64,000 bases of DNA from Scandinavium sp036495715 (GTDB lineage Bacteria; Pseudomonadota; Gammaproteobacteria; Enterobacterales; Enterobacteriaceae), in assembly GCA_036495715.1 (NCBI GenBank), contig DASXML010000048.1, forward strand, positions 1 through 64,000, read 5' to 3'. Every line of letters starts with the position of its first letter. The first letter of the stretch is position 1. Below are positions 17,700 to 25,206 of the stretch, piece by piece. Made by a program: the position numbers and the translations under genes. Under the pieces are notes generated by a model that saw nothing but the letters and a program-made list of their open reading frames with translations, searched no databases and was not told the origin of the DNA.

Positions 17700-17948
17700 A
17701 TGACCACGGCTGTTCTGAATGTTAAAATTGACGGCGATCTGAAAGAACAATTACGCCATTACGCGGAAGTCCATAACGAGACCTTAGGCGCGGCAACGCA
17801 ACGGCTTTTGCAGCTGGCGCTGGAAACAGAATCAGAGGCGGGAGTATCCGAAGGCGAGGTAGACAGTCAGCATACTGAAGAAGAATCATCCCCTCTTACT
17901 CCTAAAGAAATCAAAGCGATACGCAAAATTCTGAAGAAGAGAAAATGA
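17700..17948 (+). CDS. Ribbon-helix-helix DNA-binding protein, antitoxin-like
   Basis: The chosen ATG (17700) gives 82 residues beginning MTTAVLNVKIDGDLKEQLRHY, the beta strand plus first helix of an Arc/CopG ribbon-helix-helix domain. The second helix is TLGAATQRLLQLAL. An upstream ATG at 17598 would add a hydrophobic leader with no sense in this family and is not used. The C-terminus is acidic and then basic (SPLTPKEIKAIRKILKKRK). It overlaps the next gene by ATGA, the coupling seen in toxin-antitoxin operons. A repressor/antitoxin role is inferred from fold and gene order. Confidence 0.65.
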   Translation: MTTAVLNVKIDGDLKEQLRHYAEVHNETLGAATQRLLQLALETESEAGVSEGEVDSQHTEEESSPLTPKEIKAIRKILKKRK

Positions 17949-18160
17949 AACAACAACTCTTAACGGCCAGTAGCTACGGTGAAGCGTGTGAAATGCTCCG
18001 CTCAGGATATGTAAAACACGTACGCCTCAACTGGAATGTCGGTAGCGATGAGTTCTTTCGCATTGCATCAGACTGGTGCGACACCGGCGCTAAAATTAAA
18101 AAAGACGGCGACAGCTTTATTATTTCGGTCAAAGGATTCCCGATCCCACGTCAACATTAA
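17945..18160 (+). CDS. 71-residue protein translationally coupled to the ribbon-helix-helix gene
   Basis: The ATG lies inside the stop of the preceding gene (ATGA), so translation is probably coupled. The product, MKQQLLTASSYGEACEMLRS onward, has two cysteines (EAC, DWC), a central NWNVGSDEFFRIASDW and ends SVKGFPIPRQH. It is predicted to be alpha/beta and cytoplasmic. I do not recognise RelE, HipA, MazF, HicA or other toxin signatures, so calling it a toxin would be a guess. A terminator follows at 18266. Confidence 0.6.
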   Translation: MKQQLLTASSYGEACEMLRSGYVKHVRLNWNVGSDEFFRIASDWCDTGAKIKKDGDSFIISVKGFPIPRQH

Positions 18161-18265
18161 TTAAAATACCAATCTATTGTCATATTGCTGAAGCCTTTAA
18201 GCAGGATAATGTTCAGCGATAACAAAGACACAATCATCTCAAATCATCATGGACGATATATTTTA

Positions 18266-18300
18266 GACGAGCCCATACTCGTTATTGGCTCGTCGTTATT
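18266..18300. terminator. Bidirectional terminator between the small-gene pair and the MocR regulator
   Basis: GACGAGCC (18266-18273) pairs perfectly with GGCTCGTC (18287-18294). T-rich sequence follows on the plus strand (GTTATTTT), and TAAAATATA follows on the minus strand after the stop of the convergent gene. Confidence 0.75.
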
Positions 18301-19731
18301 TTAGTAAACTATTTTTCGTGGTTGTAATTTATTCTGCTGACCGTTCAGAGAATTCCAGACGGGTTGCAGTGTACGGAACGCCATTCTCAGTGTTTCATCG
18401 TCCAGCGTAAACGGCAGTCGTAGCCAGCGGTCAAATGCGCCTGCAAGTCCAAACCGCGTTCCCGTCCCTAAATGGATCCCCACGCTTTCAGCCCGAGCGG
18501 CAAACAGCGTCGCCAGCGAATCCGGTAATTCCACCCAAAATGAAAGACCGCCTTCGGGCTGCCCGTAGCGCCATTGCGGGAAATATTCCGTCATTAATGT
18601 GCAGCACATGTCGCGGCGCGTGGCGAGCATTTTGCGTCTCGCGGGCAGTAAACTCTCTGCGTTATCCAGCAGCCAGCCGGTGGCGAGTTGCTCCAGCGTC
18701 GGTGAACCTAAATCCAGCGTGTCACGCGCCTGAACCAGTGAAGCCAACGTGCGCGTGGAGGCGCGGATCCAACCGAGCCGCAGCCCGCCCCAAAAACTTT
18801 TGCCCGTCGAGCCTAATGTCATGACCGGCGCATCGGTGTTAAAAGCCGCCAGCGGTGGCGGTGGGGGAGCGTTGTACCAGAGATCGACCATGGTTTCGTC
18901 GATAACCAACGTGGTGCGCGTGCGGGCAGAGAGATCGGCAATGCGCTGGCGCGTCGCGCTATCCATACAACGCCCGGTCGGATTATGAAAATCCGGCATC
19001 AGATAAGCAAGGCGCGGGGCCGTTTGCGCAAACGTGGCGGTCAAACCATCGACGTCCCACCCCTGTTGTGGCAGAGACACGCCAACCGGACGGCAGGACG
19101 CGCCCTGAATGGCGGCAATGGCCAGAGGATAGGTTGGATTATCGACCACAACCCGATCGCCAGGGCCAGTCAATAATCGCAGGATCAGTGCCAGCCCGCT
19201 CACCGCGCCGTTAACCACCATAATTTCATCGGCTCGGGTCGGCAGACCACGCGCACAATAGCGCTGCGCAATGGCTTCCCGAAGCGCCGGTAAACCCTGC
19301 TGATCGTATCCGGTACTGGCCAAATGTTGTGGCATCGCGGCAAGCGCGTGGCTATAGGCCTGATGAATTTCCGGACCCGCGCTCAGCGCGGCGGTCGACA
19401 GATCGAGTGCCTGCACGGTTGCCATTCGTGTGGGCACTTGCTGATGCTGAATCGGCAGGATCACCCGTGAACCGCTGCCGTGACGACTGAGAACATACCC
19501 CTCATCACGTAATTGGGCGAGGGCGCTGGCGACCGTGGTACGACTGACGTTCAGCGCCGTTGCCAGCTCGCGTTCGCCGGGCAAGCGGCTATCGAGCGCC
19601 AAACGACCATCAAGGATTAACAGCCGCAACGCCTCGGCAAGCTGACGCCAGAGCGGCGTACGCGAAGCACTTTCCTGCCAGTGGCCGAGCAGGCTCACCA
19701 GCGATTGACTCCCGGAGCGACGAAGAGACAT
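18301..19731 (-). CDS. yczR: MocR-family regulator (GntR winged helix fused to aminotransferase fold), YczR-like
   Basis: The 476-residue protein has an N-terminal GntR winged helix (residues about 20-85, LPGERELATALNVSRTTVAS) joined to a fold-type I aminotransferase domain (about 110-460). The latter includes DNPTYPLAIAAIQG, PDFHNPTGRCMD and the PLP lysine in STGKSFWGG. MocR proteins use PLP as an effector or cofactor and usually control a divergent neighbour. Here the neighbour is a YczE-type membrane protein gene, the pairing described for YczR. No strong ribosome binding site precedes the ATG, so it may be poorly translated or leaderless-like. Confidence 0.8.
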   Translation of the reverse strand: MSLRRSGSQSLVSLLGHWQESASRTPLWRQLAEALRLLILDGRLALDSRLPGERELATALNVSRTTVASALAQLRDEGYVLSRHGSGSRVILPIQHQQVPTRMATVQALDLSTAALSAGPEIHQAYSHALAAMPQHLASTGYDQQGLPALREAIAQRYCARGLPTRADEIMVVNGAVSGLALILRLLTGPGDRVVVDNPTYPLAIAAIQGASCRPVGVSLPQQGWDVDGLTATFAQTAPRLAYLMPDFHNPTGRCMDSATRQRIADLSARTRTTLVIDETMVDLWYNAPPPPPLAAFNTDAPVMTLGSTGKSFWGGLRLGWIRASTRTLASLVQARDTLDLGSPTLEQLATGWLLDNAESLLPARRKMLATRRDMCCTLMTEYFPQWRYGQPEGGLSFWVELPDSLATLFAARAESVGIHLGTGTRFGLAGAFDRWLRLPFTLDDETLRMAFRTLQPVWNSLNGQQNKLQPRKIVY

Positions 19732-19735
19732 AGCA

Positions 19736-19775
19736 GTCCACTTTTATAAAACTGGTCATTAATAATAGGTCCATT
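19736..19775 (+). promoter_or_regulatory. Putative MocR operator in the yczR-yczE divergent region
   Basis: The 87-base divergent region has GTCCACTTTT at 19736 and GTCCATTTTT at 19769, 33 bases apart (about three helical turns). A GTCATT element lies between them at 19755. Spaced direct repeats are typical of MocR binding sites. The call is by pattern only. Confidence 0.45.
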
Positions 19776-19818
19776 TTTAACGATGATGGGGTTTTCAGCA
19801 ATCACTGATGAGGTCTTT

Positions 19819-20433
19819 ATGCTGCGCCGTTTACTGCAACTGTACGTCGGGCTCTGCCTGTACGGCGTTTCCACCGCGATGTTCGTGCGGGCCAATTTAG
19901 GGGCGGATCCCTGGAACGTTTTCCATCTCGGCGTCGGCAACGTTTTTGCGCTCGATATTGGCACAGTGATGATCATTACCGGCGTGCTGGTGTTGCTGTT
20001 GTGGATCCCCATCCGTCAGCGCCCAGGGCTTGGCACCATCAGTAATGTGATCGTGTTGGGACTGGTGGCCAACGCCACGTTGGCGGTGCTGGCAACGCCA
20101 GATTCGTTACTGATGAAAAGTGCATTGATGCTGGGGGCGGTGGTGCTCAATGCGTTGGCGACCGGGATGTACATTGGCGCAGGTTTTGGTCCCGGACCGC
20201 GTGATGGGTTGATGACCGGGATCCACGCCCGCACCGGCTGGTCGGTTCGCGTCATCCGCACATGTATTGAACTGACGGTGCTGGCTATCGGCTATTTTCT
20301 TGGCGGCAGCGTGGGCATCGGCACACTGGTGTATGCGCTGGCGATTGGCCCACTGATCCAGCTTTGCTTACCGTGGTTCCGCCCGGAGATAAAAGTGCGC
20401 CCGCAGTTGAAAAAAGAGAACGTATTAAACTAA
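19819..20433 (+). CDS. yczE: YczE/YyaS/YitT-family integral membrane protein
   Basis: The ATG at 19819 follows GAGG by five bases and gives 204 residues; an ATG at 19783 has no ribosome binding site. Several membrane segments are visible, including LLQLYVGLCLYGVSTAMFV, IGTVMIITGVLVLLLWI, ISNVIVLGLVANATLAVL and LTVLAIGYFLGG. The family motif GANLGADPWNVF-like (RANLGADPWNVFHLGV) and GFGPGPRDGLM are present. Function is unknown in general; a transport role linked to vitamin B6 or amines has been suggested because of the MocR partner. Confidence 0.8.
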   Translation: MLRRLLQLYVGLCLYGVSTAMFVRANLGADPWNVFHLGVGNVFALDIGTVMIITGVLVLLLWIPIRQRPGLGTISNVIVLGLVANATLAVLATPDSLLMKSALMLGAVVLNALATGMYIGAGFGPGPRDGLMTGIHARTGWSVRVIRTCIELTVLAIGYFLGGSVGIGTLVYALAIGPLIQLCLPWFRPEIKVRPQLKKENVLN

Positions 20434-20434
20434 T

Positions 20435-20450
20435 TTGTGAAGCGCTCACA
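20435..20450 (+). promoter_or_regulatory. LacI-type operator upstream of lacI
   Basis: TTGTGAAGCGCTCACA resembles the symmetric lac operator, with TGTGA and TCACA arms around GCGC. The five-base spacing between arms argues against a CRP site, which needs six. It lies about 55 bases before lacI and 1.2 kb from the operator at lacZ, so autoregulation and looping are possible. Confidence 0.6.
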
Positions 20451-20505
20451 GTCAGCGTCGTGATTATCCGTTACACTGGCGGAATTGCCCTTTGGATGCT
20501 GAATA

Positions 20506-21576
20506 ATGAAAGCCATCACTCTTTATGACGTTGCGCGACTGGCGGGCGTTTCCTATCAAACCGTTTCCCGCGTGATTAATCAGGCAGAGCACGTGTCGGC
20601 CCGCACCCGTGAAAAGGTGCAGCTCGCAATGACGACGCTGAATTATATTCCTAATCGCGGCGCGCAGCTGTTAGCGGGTAAGCGCCAGCCGACGTTCGGG
20701 CTTATCAGTGCCGATTTGGCGTTACATGCGCCGTCGCAAATCGCTTCGGCGGTGAAACGTCGGGCCAGTGAGCGGGGTTATACGGTACTGATTTCGATGG
20801 TGACCGGCAACGCCGAAGAGGATTGTCGGGCGGCGATACAGGAACTGTTGGCACAGCGCGTTGAAGGGTTGATCATCAATGTCCCGTTGGAAAACGACGT
20901 CGCCCAGCGCCTGAACGAGCTGGCGGCACCGCTGCCGGTATTGTTTCTTGATGTCAGCGAACAGGCGGCCGTTAACAGCCTGGTGTTCAGCGCATCACAG
21001 GGCGCACAGCGTGGGGTGACGCATTTGCTTGAACAGGGGCATTCCCGCATTGCGCTGCTGGCGGGACCGTCATCTTCCGTTTCTGCACGAGCACGGCTTG
21101 AGGGCTGGAAACAGGCGCTGAATGCTTCCGGGCTTGCGCCGTACGCTATCGCCAGCGGCGACTGGAGTGCGCAGTCGGGTTATGAAAAGGCACACAGTCT
21201 GTTGGCGAATGCAGAAAAGCCGGATGCCATTCTGGTGGCAAACGATCAGATGGCGCTCGGCGTACTGCGTGCCTGTGCAGAAAAGGGGATTGCGGTGCCG
21301 CAGCAGCTATCCGTCGTCGGTTACGATGACACCACGGACAGCGCCTGGTTTACGCCGCCGTTGACCACGCTTCGCCAGGCGTTTAGCGATGCGGGCGAAC
21401 AGGGTGTGGACTGGCTTATCGGCGGGCATGATGCCCATTCATGTAGCCAAACGCAGCTGCCAGTAGCGCTGGTGGTGCGTGGATCGACCGCGCCGGTTAC
21501 GCAAAATCCGCCAGACGATCTTGCTCATCGCTTACACGAACTCGCGGCGCTGGCAAATAAACTCGGCCTGCGCTGA
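20506..21576 (+). CDS. lacI: Lac repressor
   Basis: The 356-residue protein (E. coli LacI has 360) begins TLYDVARLAGVSYQTVSRVI. Y17, Q18 and R22 of the E. coli recognition helix are conserved (E. coli numbering), and the hinge reads YIPNRGAQLLAGK. The core has LALHAPSQI, LLAGPSSSVSARARLEGW and SVVGYDDT, all matching LacI sugar-binding residues, so allolactose/IPTG-type induction is expected. The C-terminal leucine-rich tail (LAHRLHELAALANKL) indicates a tetramer able to loop DNA. It is followed directly by lacZ in the same direction, with lac-type operators on both sides of lacI. Confidence 0.88.
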   Translation: MKAITLYDVARLAGVSYQTVSRVINQAEHVSARTREKVQLAMTTLNYIPNRGAQLLAGKRQPTFGLISADLALHAPSQIASAVKRRASERGYTVLISMVTGNAEEDCRAAIQELLAQRVEGLIINVPLENDVAQRLNELAAPLPVLFLDVSEQAAVNSLVFSASQGAQRGVTHLLEQGHSRIALLAGPSSSVSARARLEGWKQALNASGLAPYAIASGDWSAQSGYEKAHSLLANAEKPDAILVANDQMALGVLRACAEKGIAVPQQLSVVGYDDTTDSAWFTPPLTTLRQAFSDAGEQGVDWLIGGHDAHSCSQTQLPVALVVRGSTAPVTQNPPDDLAHRLHELAALANKLGLR

Positions 21577-21615
21577 TCGCTTTGTGATCCTTCTCGCTTC
21601 TCGTTCATTCGATCC

Positions 21616-21670
21616 TTTACCCTCAGTGCGGATCGGCGCATGCTGATTGAAATTGTGAGCGCTTCGCAAA
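21616..21670 (+). promoter_or_regulatory. lacZ promoter and LacI operator
   Basis: TTTACC (21616-21621) and CATGCT (21639-21644) form -35 and -10 elements with a 17-base spacer, aligning with the E. coli lac promoter. The operator AATTGTGAGCGCTTCGCAAA starts at 21651, about where lac O1 lies. TTTGTGATCC at 21581 may be a CRP half site; its partner arm is poor. Confidence 0.7.
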
Positions 21671-21682
21671 GAGGTTTTACCG

Positions 21683-24600
21683 ATGACTTCCCTACACTCT
21701 ATTCTCGCCCGCCGCGACTGGGAAAACCCCGCCGTGACGCAGTGGCATCGTTTACCTGCCCACGCCCCGATGTTCAGTTGGCGTGATGAACAACAGGCGC
21801 AAGACGATACGCCTTCGGTTTCTCGTCAATGCCTCAACGGTGAATGGCGTTTTAACTTTTTTCATGCCCCTGAAGCGGTGCCGGATGCATGGCTGGACAG
21901 TGATTTAGCCGACGCGGTTGCGATGCCGGTGCCGTCGAACTGGCAGATGCAGGGTTTTGATACCCCGATTTACACCAATGTCACTTATCCGATCCCTGTT
22001 ACGCCGCCGCGCGTGCCCACTGAAAACCCGACAGGCTGTTACTCGCGGGATTTTGACGTGCCAGAAAGCTGGCTGGAACAAGGGCAAACGCGGATCGTGC
22101 TCGACGGCGTGAATTCCGCTTTTTATCTGTGGTGCAACGGCCACTGGGTGGGTTATTCCCAGGACAGCCGTTTGCCTGCGGAATTCGATCTTAGCGACGC
22201 GCTGGTGCCCGGAAATAACCGCCTGGCGGTGCTGGTGTTGCGCTGGTGCGATGGCAGCTATCTGGAAGATCAGGACATGTGGCGGATGAGCGGGATTTTC
22301 CGCGACGTGTCGCTGCTGCACAAACCCGCCACTCACATTGCCGATTATTATCTCACGACCGATTTGAATGAAGATTTCAGCCGCGGCGCGCTGAATCTCA
22401 ATGTCACGCTGGAAGGTGATGCGTTTGACGACACGGAAGTGGAAGCGGTGCTGTGGCGTGATGGCGTTGAAGTTGGACGTCAACGGCAAAAGCCGGGTAG
22501 CGAAATCGTAGACGAACGCGGCAACTGGGCCGAACGGCTGATGCTGACGATCCCAGTTGAACAACCGGATCTGTGGAGTGCAGAAATCCCCACGCTTTAT
22601 CGCCTGACGCTCACGCTGTTGAATGCCAGCGGAAAGACACTGGAAACCGAAGCCTGTGATGTTGGTTTTCGGAACGTGGCGATCGTTAATGGCCTGTTGA
22701 CCCTTAATGGCCAACCGCTGCTGATCCGTGGTGTGAACCGTCATGAACATCATCCACAAACCGGGCAAGCGGTCGATGAAGCCACCATGCGCCACGACAT
22801 TCTGCTGATGAAGCAGAACAACTTTAACGCTGTGCGCTGCTCGCATTACCCCAATCATCCGCGGTGGTATCGACTGTGCGATCGCTACGGTTTGTACGTG
22901 GTCGACGAAGCGAATATTGAAACACACGGCATGGTGCCGATGAGTCGCCTGGCGGACGATCCGCGCTGGCTGTCCGCGATGAGCGAGCGTGTGACCCGAA
23001 TGGTGAGCCGTGACCGTAATCATCCATCAATCATCATCTGGTCGTTGGGCAACGAATCCGGCCATGGCGCGAACCACGACGCGCTGTATCGCTGGCTGAA
23101 AACCACCGATCCTACACGCCCGGTTCAGTACGAAGGGGGCGGGGCGAACACCGCCGTGACGGACATTGTTTGCCCGATGTATGCGCGTGTCGACAAGGAT
23201 CAGCCGTTCCCGGCGGTGCCGAAATGGTCGCTGAAAAAATGGATCGGTTTGCCGGGCGAATCGCGCCCGCTGATCCTTTGCGAATATGCCCATGCGATGG
23301 GTAACAGTTTCGGCGGGTTTGCCAAATACTGGCAGGCGTTCCGCGAATTTCCGCGTTTACAGGGCGGTTTTGTCTGGGACTGGGTCGATCAGGCGCTGTG
23401 TAAAACTGGCGATGACGGCAAGATGTTCTGGGCCTACGGCGGCGATTTTGGTGATACACCCAACGATCGCCAGTTCTGTATGAACGGGTTAGTGTTCCCG
23501 GATCGCACGTCGCATCCTGCGTTGTTTGAAGCCAAACGTGCCCAGCAGTTTTTCCAGTTCCGGCTGGCGTCGGTTTCCCCTTTACGCGTGGAAATCAGCA
23601 GCGAATATCTGTTCCGCCACAGTGATAACGAGCGTTTGCGTTGGTGGTTGGCGCACGAGGGCGAAACGATTGCCGAAGGCGAGTGCATTATTCACCTCGC
23701 TCCGCAGGGGAATCAGGTGCTTGAGCTGATAGATGCTGCGCTGCCTGAGGGCGAAGGTGAAATCTGGCTCAATGTGGAAATCTGGCAAAACGACGCGACG
23801 GACTGGTCCGATGCTAATCACCTTTGCGCCTGGGATCAGTGGACATTGCCGACGCCGCTTGCCGTTCCGGCGCTACCCGTTGCTGGCGTTGCGCCGAAAC
23901 GGGTGGTCAGCGATGAAGCATTCACCGTTACTCACAGCAATCAGCGCTGGCAGTTTAGCCGTGAGAGCGGAAATTTGAGCCAGTGGTGGCGCGATGAAAA
24001 GCCCGCATTATTGTCGCCGATGACCGATAATTTCACGCGCGCGCCGCTGGATAACGATATCGGCGTCAGCGAAGCCACACGTATCGATCCGAACGCTTGG
24101 GTGGAACGCTGGAAGGCGGCGGGCATGTACGCCATGACGGCAAAACTGCTGCAATGTGAAGCGCGAGAACAGGGTGATGGGGTGGTGATTGTGACCCGTC
24201 ACGTTTGGGAACATCAGCAAAAGCCGTTGTTTATTTCCGATAAACGCTGGCGCATTGACGGCCAGGGTGAGCTACACGTTGAGGTAGACATTATCGTCGC
24301 AGCGGATATGCCTGAACCTGCGCGAATTGGCCTGAGCTGTCAGTTGGCGGAGACCGCGACGCACGCATCGTGGCTCGGTCTGGGTCCTCATGAAAACTAC
24401 CCGGATCGCAAACTTTCTGCCCGCCAGGGGCGTTGGACATTGCCGCTGAACGAACTGCATACGCCGTACATTTTCCCAACGGAAAATGGCCTGCGGTGTG
24501 ACACGCGCGAACTGCGCTATGGTGATAATGTCTGGCGAGGCGATTTTCATTTCGGTCTGAGTCGCTACAGTCAGCAGCAGTTGCAGAACACGAGCCATCA

Positions 24601-24754
24601 GCATCTGCTGCGTGAAGAGGCGGGCTGCTGGCTGAATCTGGATGCGTTTCATATGGGCGTCGGCGGCGACGACTCCTGGAGCCCGAGCGTGTCGCCAGAA
24701 TTCCTGCTGCCAACACGGCGTCTGCGTTATGCGTTCAGCTGGCGTCGCGACTAA
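21683..24754 (+). CDS. lacZ: Beta-galactosidase
   Basis: At 1023 residues this matches E. coli LacZ (1024) along its whole length. It hydrolyses lactose to glucose and galactose and makes the inducer allolactose. The sugar-binding domain carries LNGEWRF and PSNWQMQGFDTPIYTNV. The TIM-barrel domain carries the acid/base glutamate E458 in GNESGHG and the nucleophile E534 in LCEYAHAMGN, offset by three from E461 and E537. FCMNGLVF and the C-terminal domain (GLGPHENYPDRK, GGDDSWSPS) are intact. The N-terminus differs from E. coli in the alpha-donor region. No lacY or lacA follows; the next gene is ybaA. Confidence 0.95.
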   Translation: MTSLHSILARRDWENPAVTQWHRLPAHAPMFSWRDEQQAQDDTPSVSRQCLNGEWRFNFFHAPEAVPDAWLDSDLADAVAMPVPSNWQMQGFDTPIYTNVTYPIPVTPPRVPTENPTGCYSRDFDVPESWLEQGQTRIVLDGVNSAFYLWCNGHWVGYSQDSRLPAEFDLSDALVPGNNRLAVLVLRWCDGSYLEDQDMWRMSGIFRDVSLLHKPATHIADYYLTTDLNEDFSRGALNLNVTLEGDAFDDTEVEAVLWRDGVEVGRQRQKPGSEIVDERGNWAERLMLTIPVEQPDLWSAEIPTLYRLTLTLLNASGKTLETEACDVGFRNVAIVNGLLTLNGQPLLIRGVNRHEHHPQTGQAVDEATMRHDILLMKQNNFNAVRCSHYPNHPRWYRLCDRYGLYVVDEANIETHGMVPMSRLADDPRWLSAMSERVTRMVSRDRNHPSIIIWSLGNESGHGANHDALYRWLKTTDPTRPVQYEGGGANTAVTDIVCPMYARVDKDQPFPAVPKWSLKKWIGLPGESRPLILCEYAHAMGNSFGGFAKYWQAFREFPRLQGGFVWDWVDQALCKTGDDGKMFWAYGGDFGDTPNDRQFCMNGLVFPDRTSHPALFEAKRAQQFFQFRLASVSPLRVEISSEYLFRHSDNERLRWWLAHEGETIAEGECIIHLAPQGNQVLELIDAALPEGEGEIWLNVEIWQNDATDWSDANHLCAWDQWTLPTPLAVPALPVAGVAPKRVVSDEAFTVTHSNQRWQFSRESGNLSQWWRDEKPALLSPMTDNFTRAPLDNDIGVSEATRIDPNAWVERWKAAGMYAMTAKLLQCEAREQGDGVVIVTRHVWEHQQKPLFISDKRWRIDGQGELHVEVDIIVAADMPEPARIGLSCQLAETATHASWLGLGPHENYPDRKLSARQGRWTLPLNELHTPYIFPTENGLRCDTRELRYGDNVWRGDFHFGLSRYSQQQLQNTSHQHLLREEAGCWLNLDAFHMGVGGDDSWSPSVSPEFLLPTRRLRYAFSWRRD

Positions 24755-24816
24755 ACTTATCAACGCCGGATGCGGTCAGAACCGCTGGCCGCACCGTTCA
24801 CTTCGGAGGTTATCTC

Positions 24817-25170
24817 ATGAAGTATGTTGATGGTTTTGTTGTCGCTGTGCCAGCCGACAAAAAGGAGGCTTATCTGGCGCTGGCGGCAAAAGCAGCACCG
24901 CTCTTTAAAGAGTTCGGTGCCACCCGCGTGGTGGAATGTTGGGCAGACGATGTGCCGGATGGCAAGCTGACCGACTTTCGCATGGCGGTAAAAGCAGAAG
25001 ACAATGAAGAAGTGGTTTTCAGCTGGATTGAGTATCCGTCGAAAGACGTTCGGGATGCGGCCAACGCGAAGATGATGACCGATCCACGAATGAAGGAGAT
25101 GGGCGAAAGCATGCCATTTGATGGCAAAAGGATGATTTACGGCGGCTTCGCACCGATTCTTAACGAGTAA
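24817..25170 (+). CDS. ybaA: DUF1428 protein YbaA
   Basis: The 117-residue protein is close to E. coli YbaA throughout (MKYVDGFVVAVPADKKEAYL, VVFSWIEYPSKDVRDAAN, MPFDGKRMIYGGF). It has the dimeric alpha/beta-barrel-like fold of DUF1428; the function is not established. CGGAGG lies just upstream of the ATG. It is followed by pdeB in the opposite direction. In E. coli the region upstream of ybaA holds ffs and ybaZ; here it is lacZ. Confidence 0.9.
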   Translation: MKYVDGFVVAVPADKKEAYLALAAKAAPLFKEFGATRVVECWADDVPDGKLTDFRMAVKAEDNEEVVFSWIEYPSKDVRDAANAKMMTDPRMKEMGESMPFDGKRMIYGGFAPILNE

Positions 25171-25177
25171 ACGAATA

Positions 25178-25206
25178 CGGCTGTGCGGCGTGCCGCCAGC
25201 CGTTTT
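25178..25206. terminator. Terminator between ybaA and pdeB
   Basis: CGGCTG (25178-25183) pairs with CAGCCG (25197-25202), with an inner GCGGC/GCCGC stem, followed by TTTT. It overlaps the stop codon of the convergent pdeB gene. Confidence 0.7.

Noticed and set aside
20435..20450. TGTGA...TCACA considered as a CRP site
   Set aside because: The arms are five bases apart around GCGC; CRP needs six. The site fits LacI better.
21905..23023. 372-codon open frame on the minus strand inside lacZ
   Set aside because: Shadow of lacZ with histidine/arginine-rich, non-protein-like composition.
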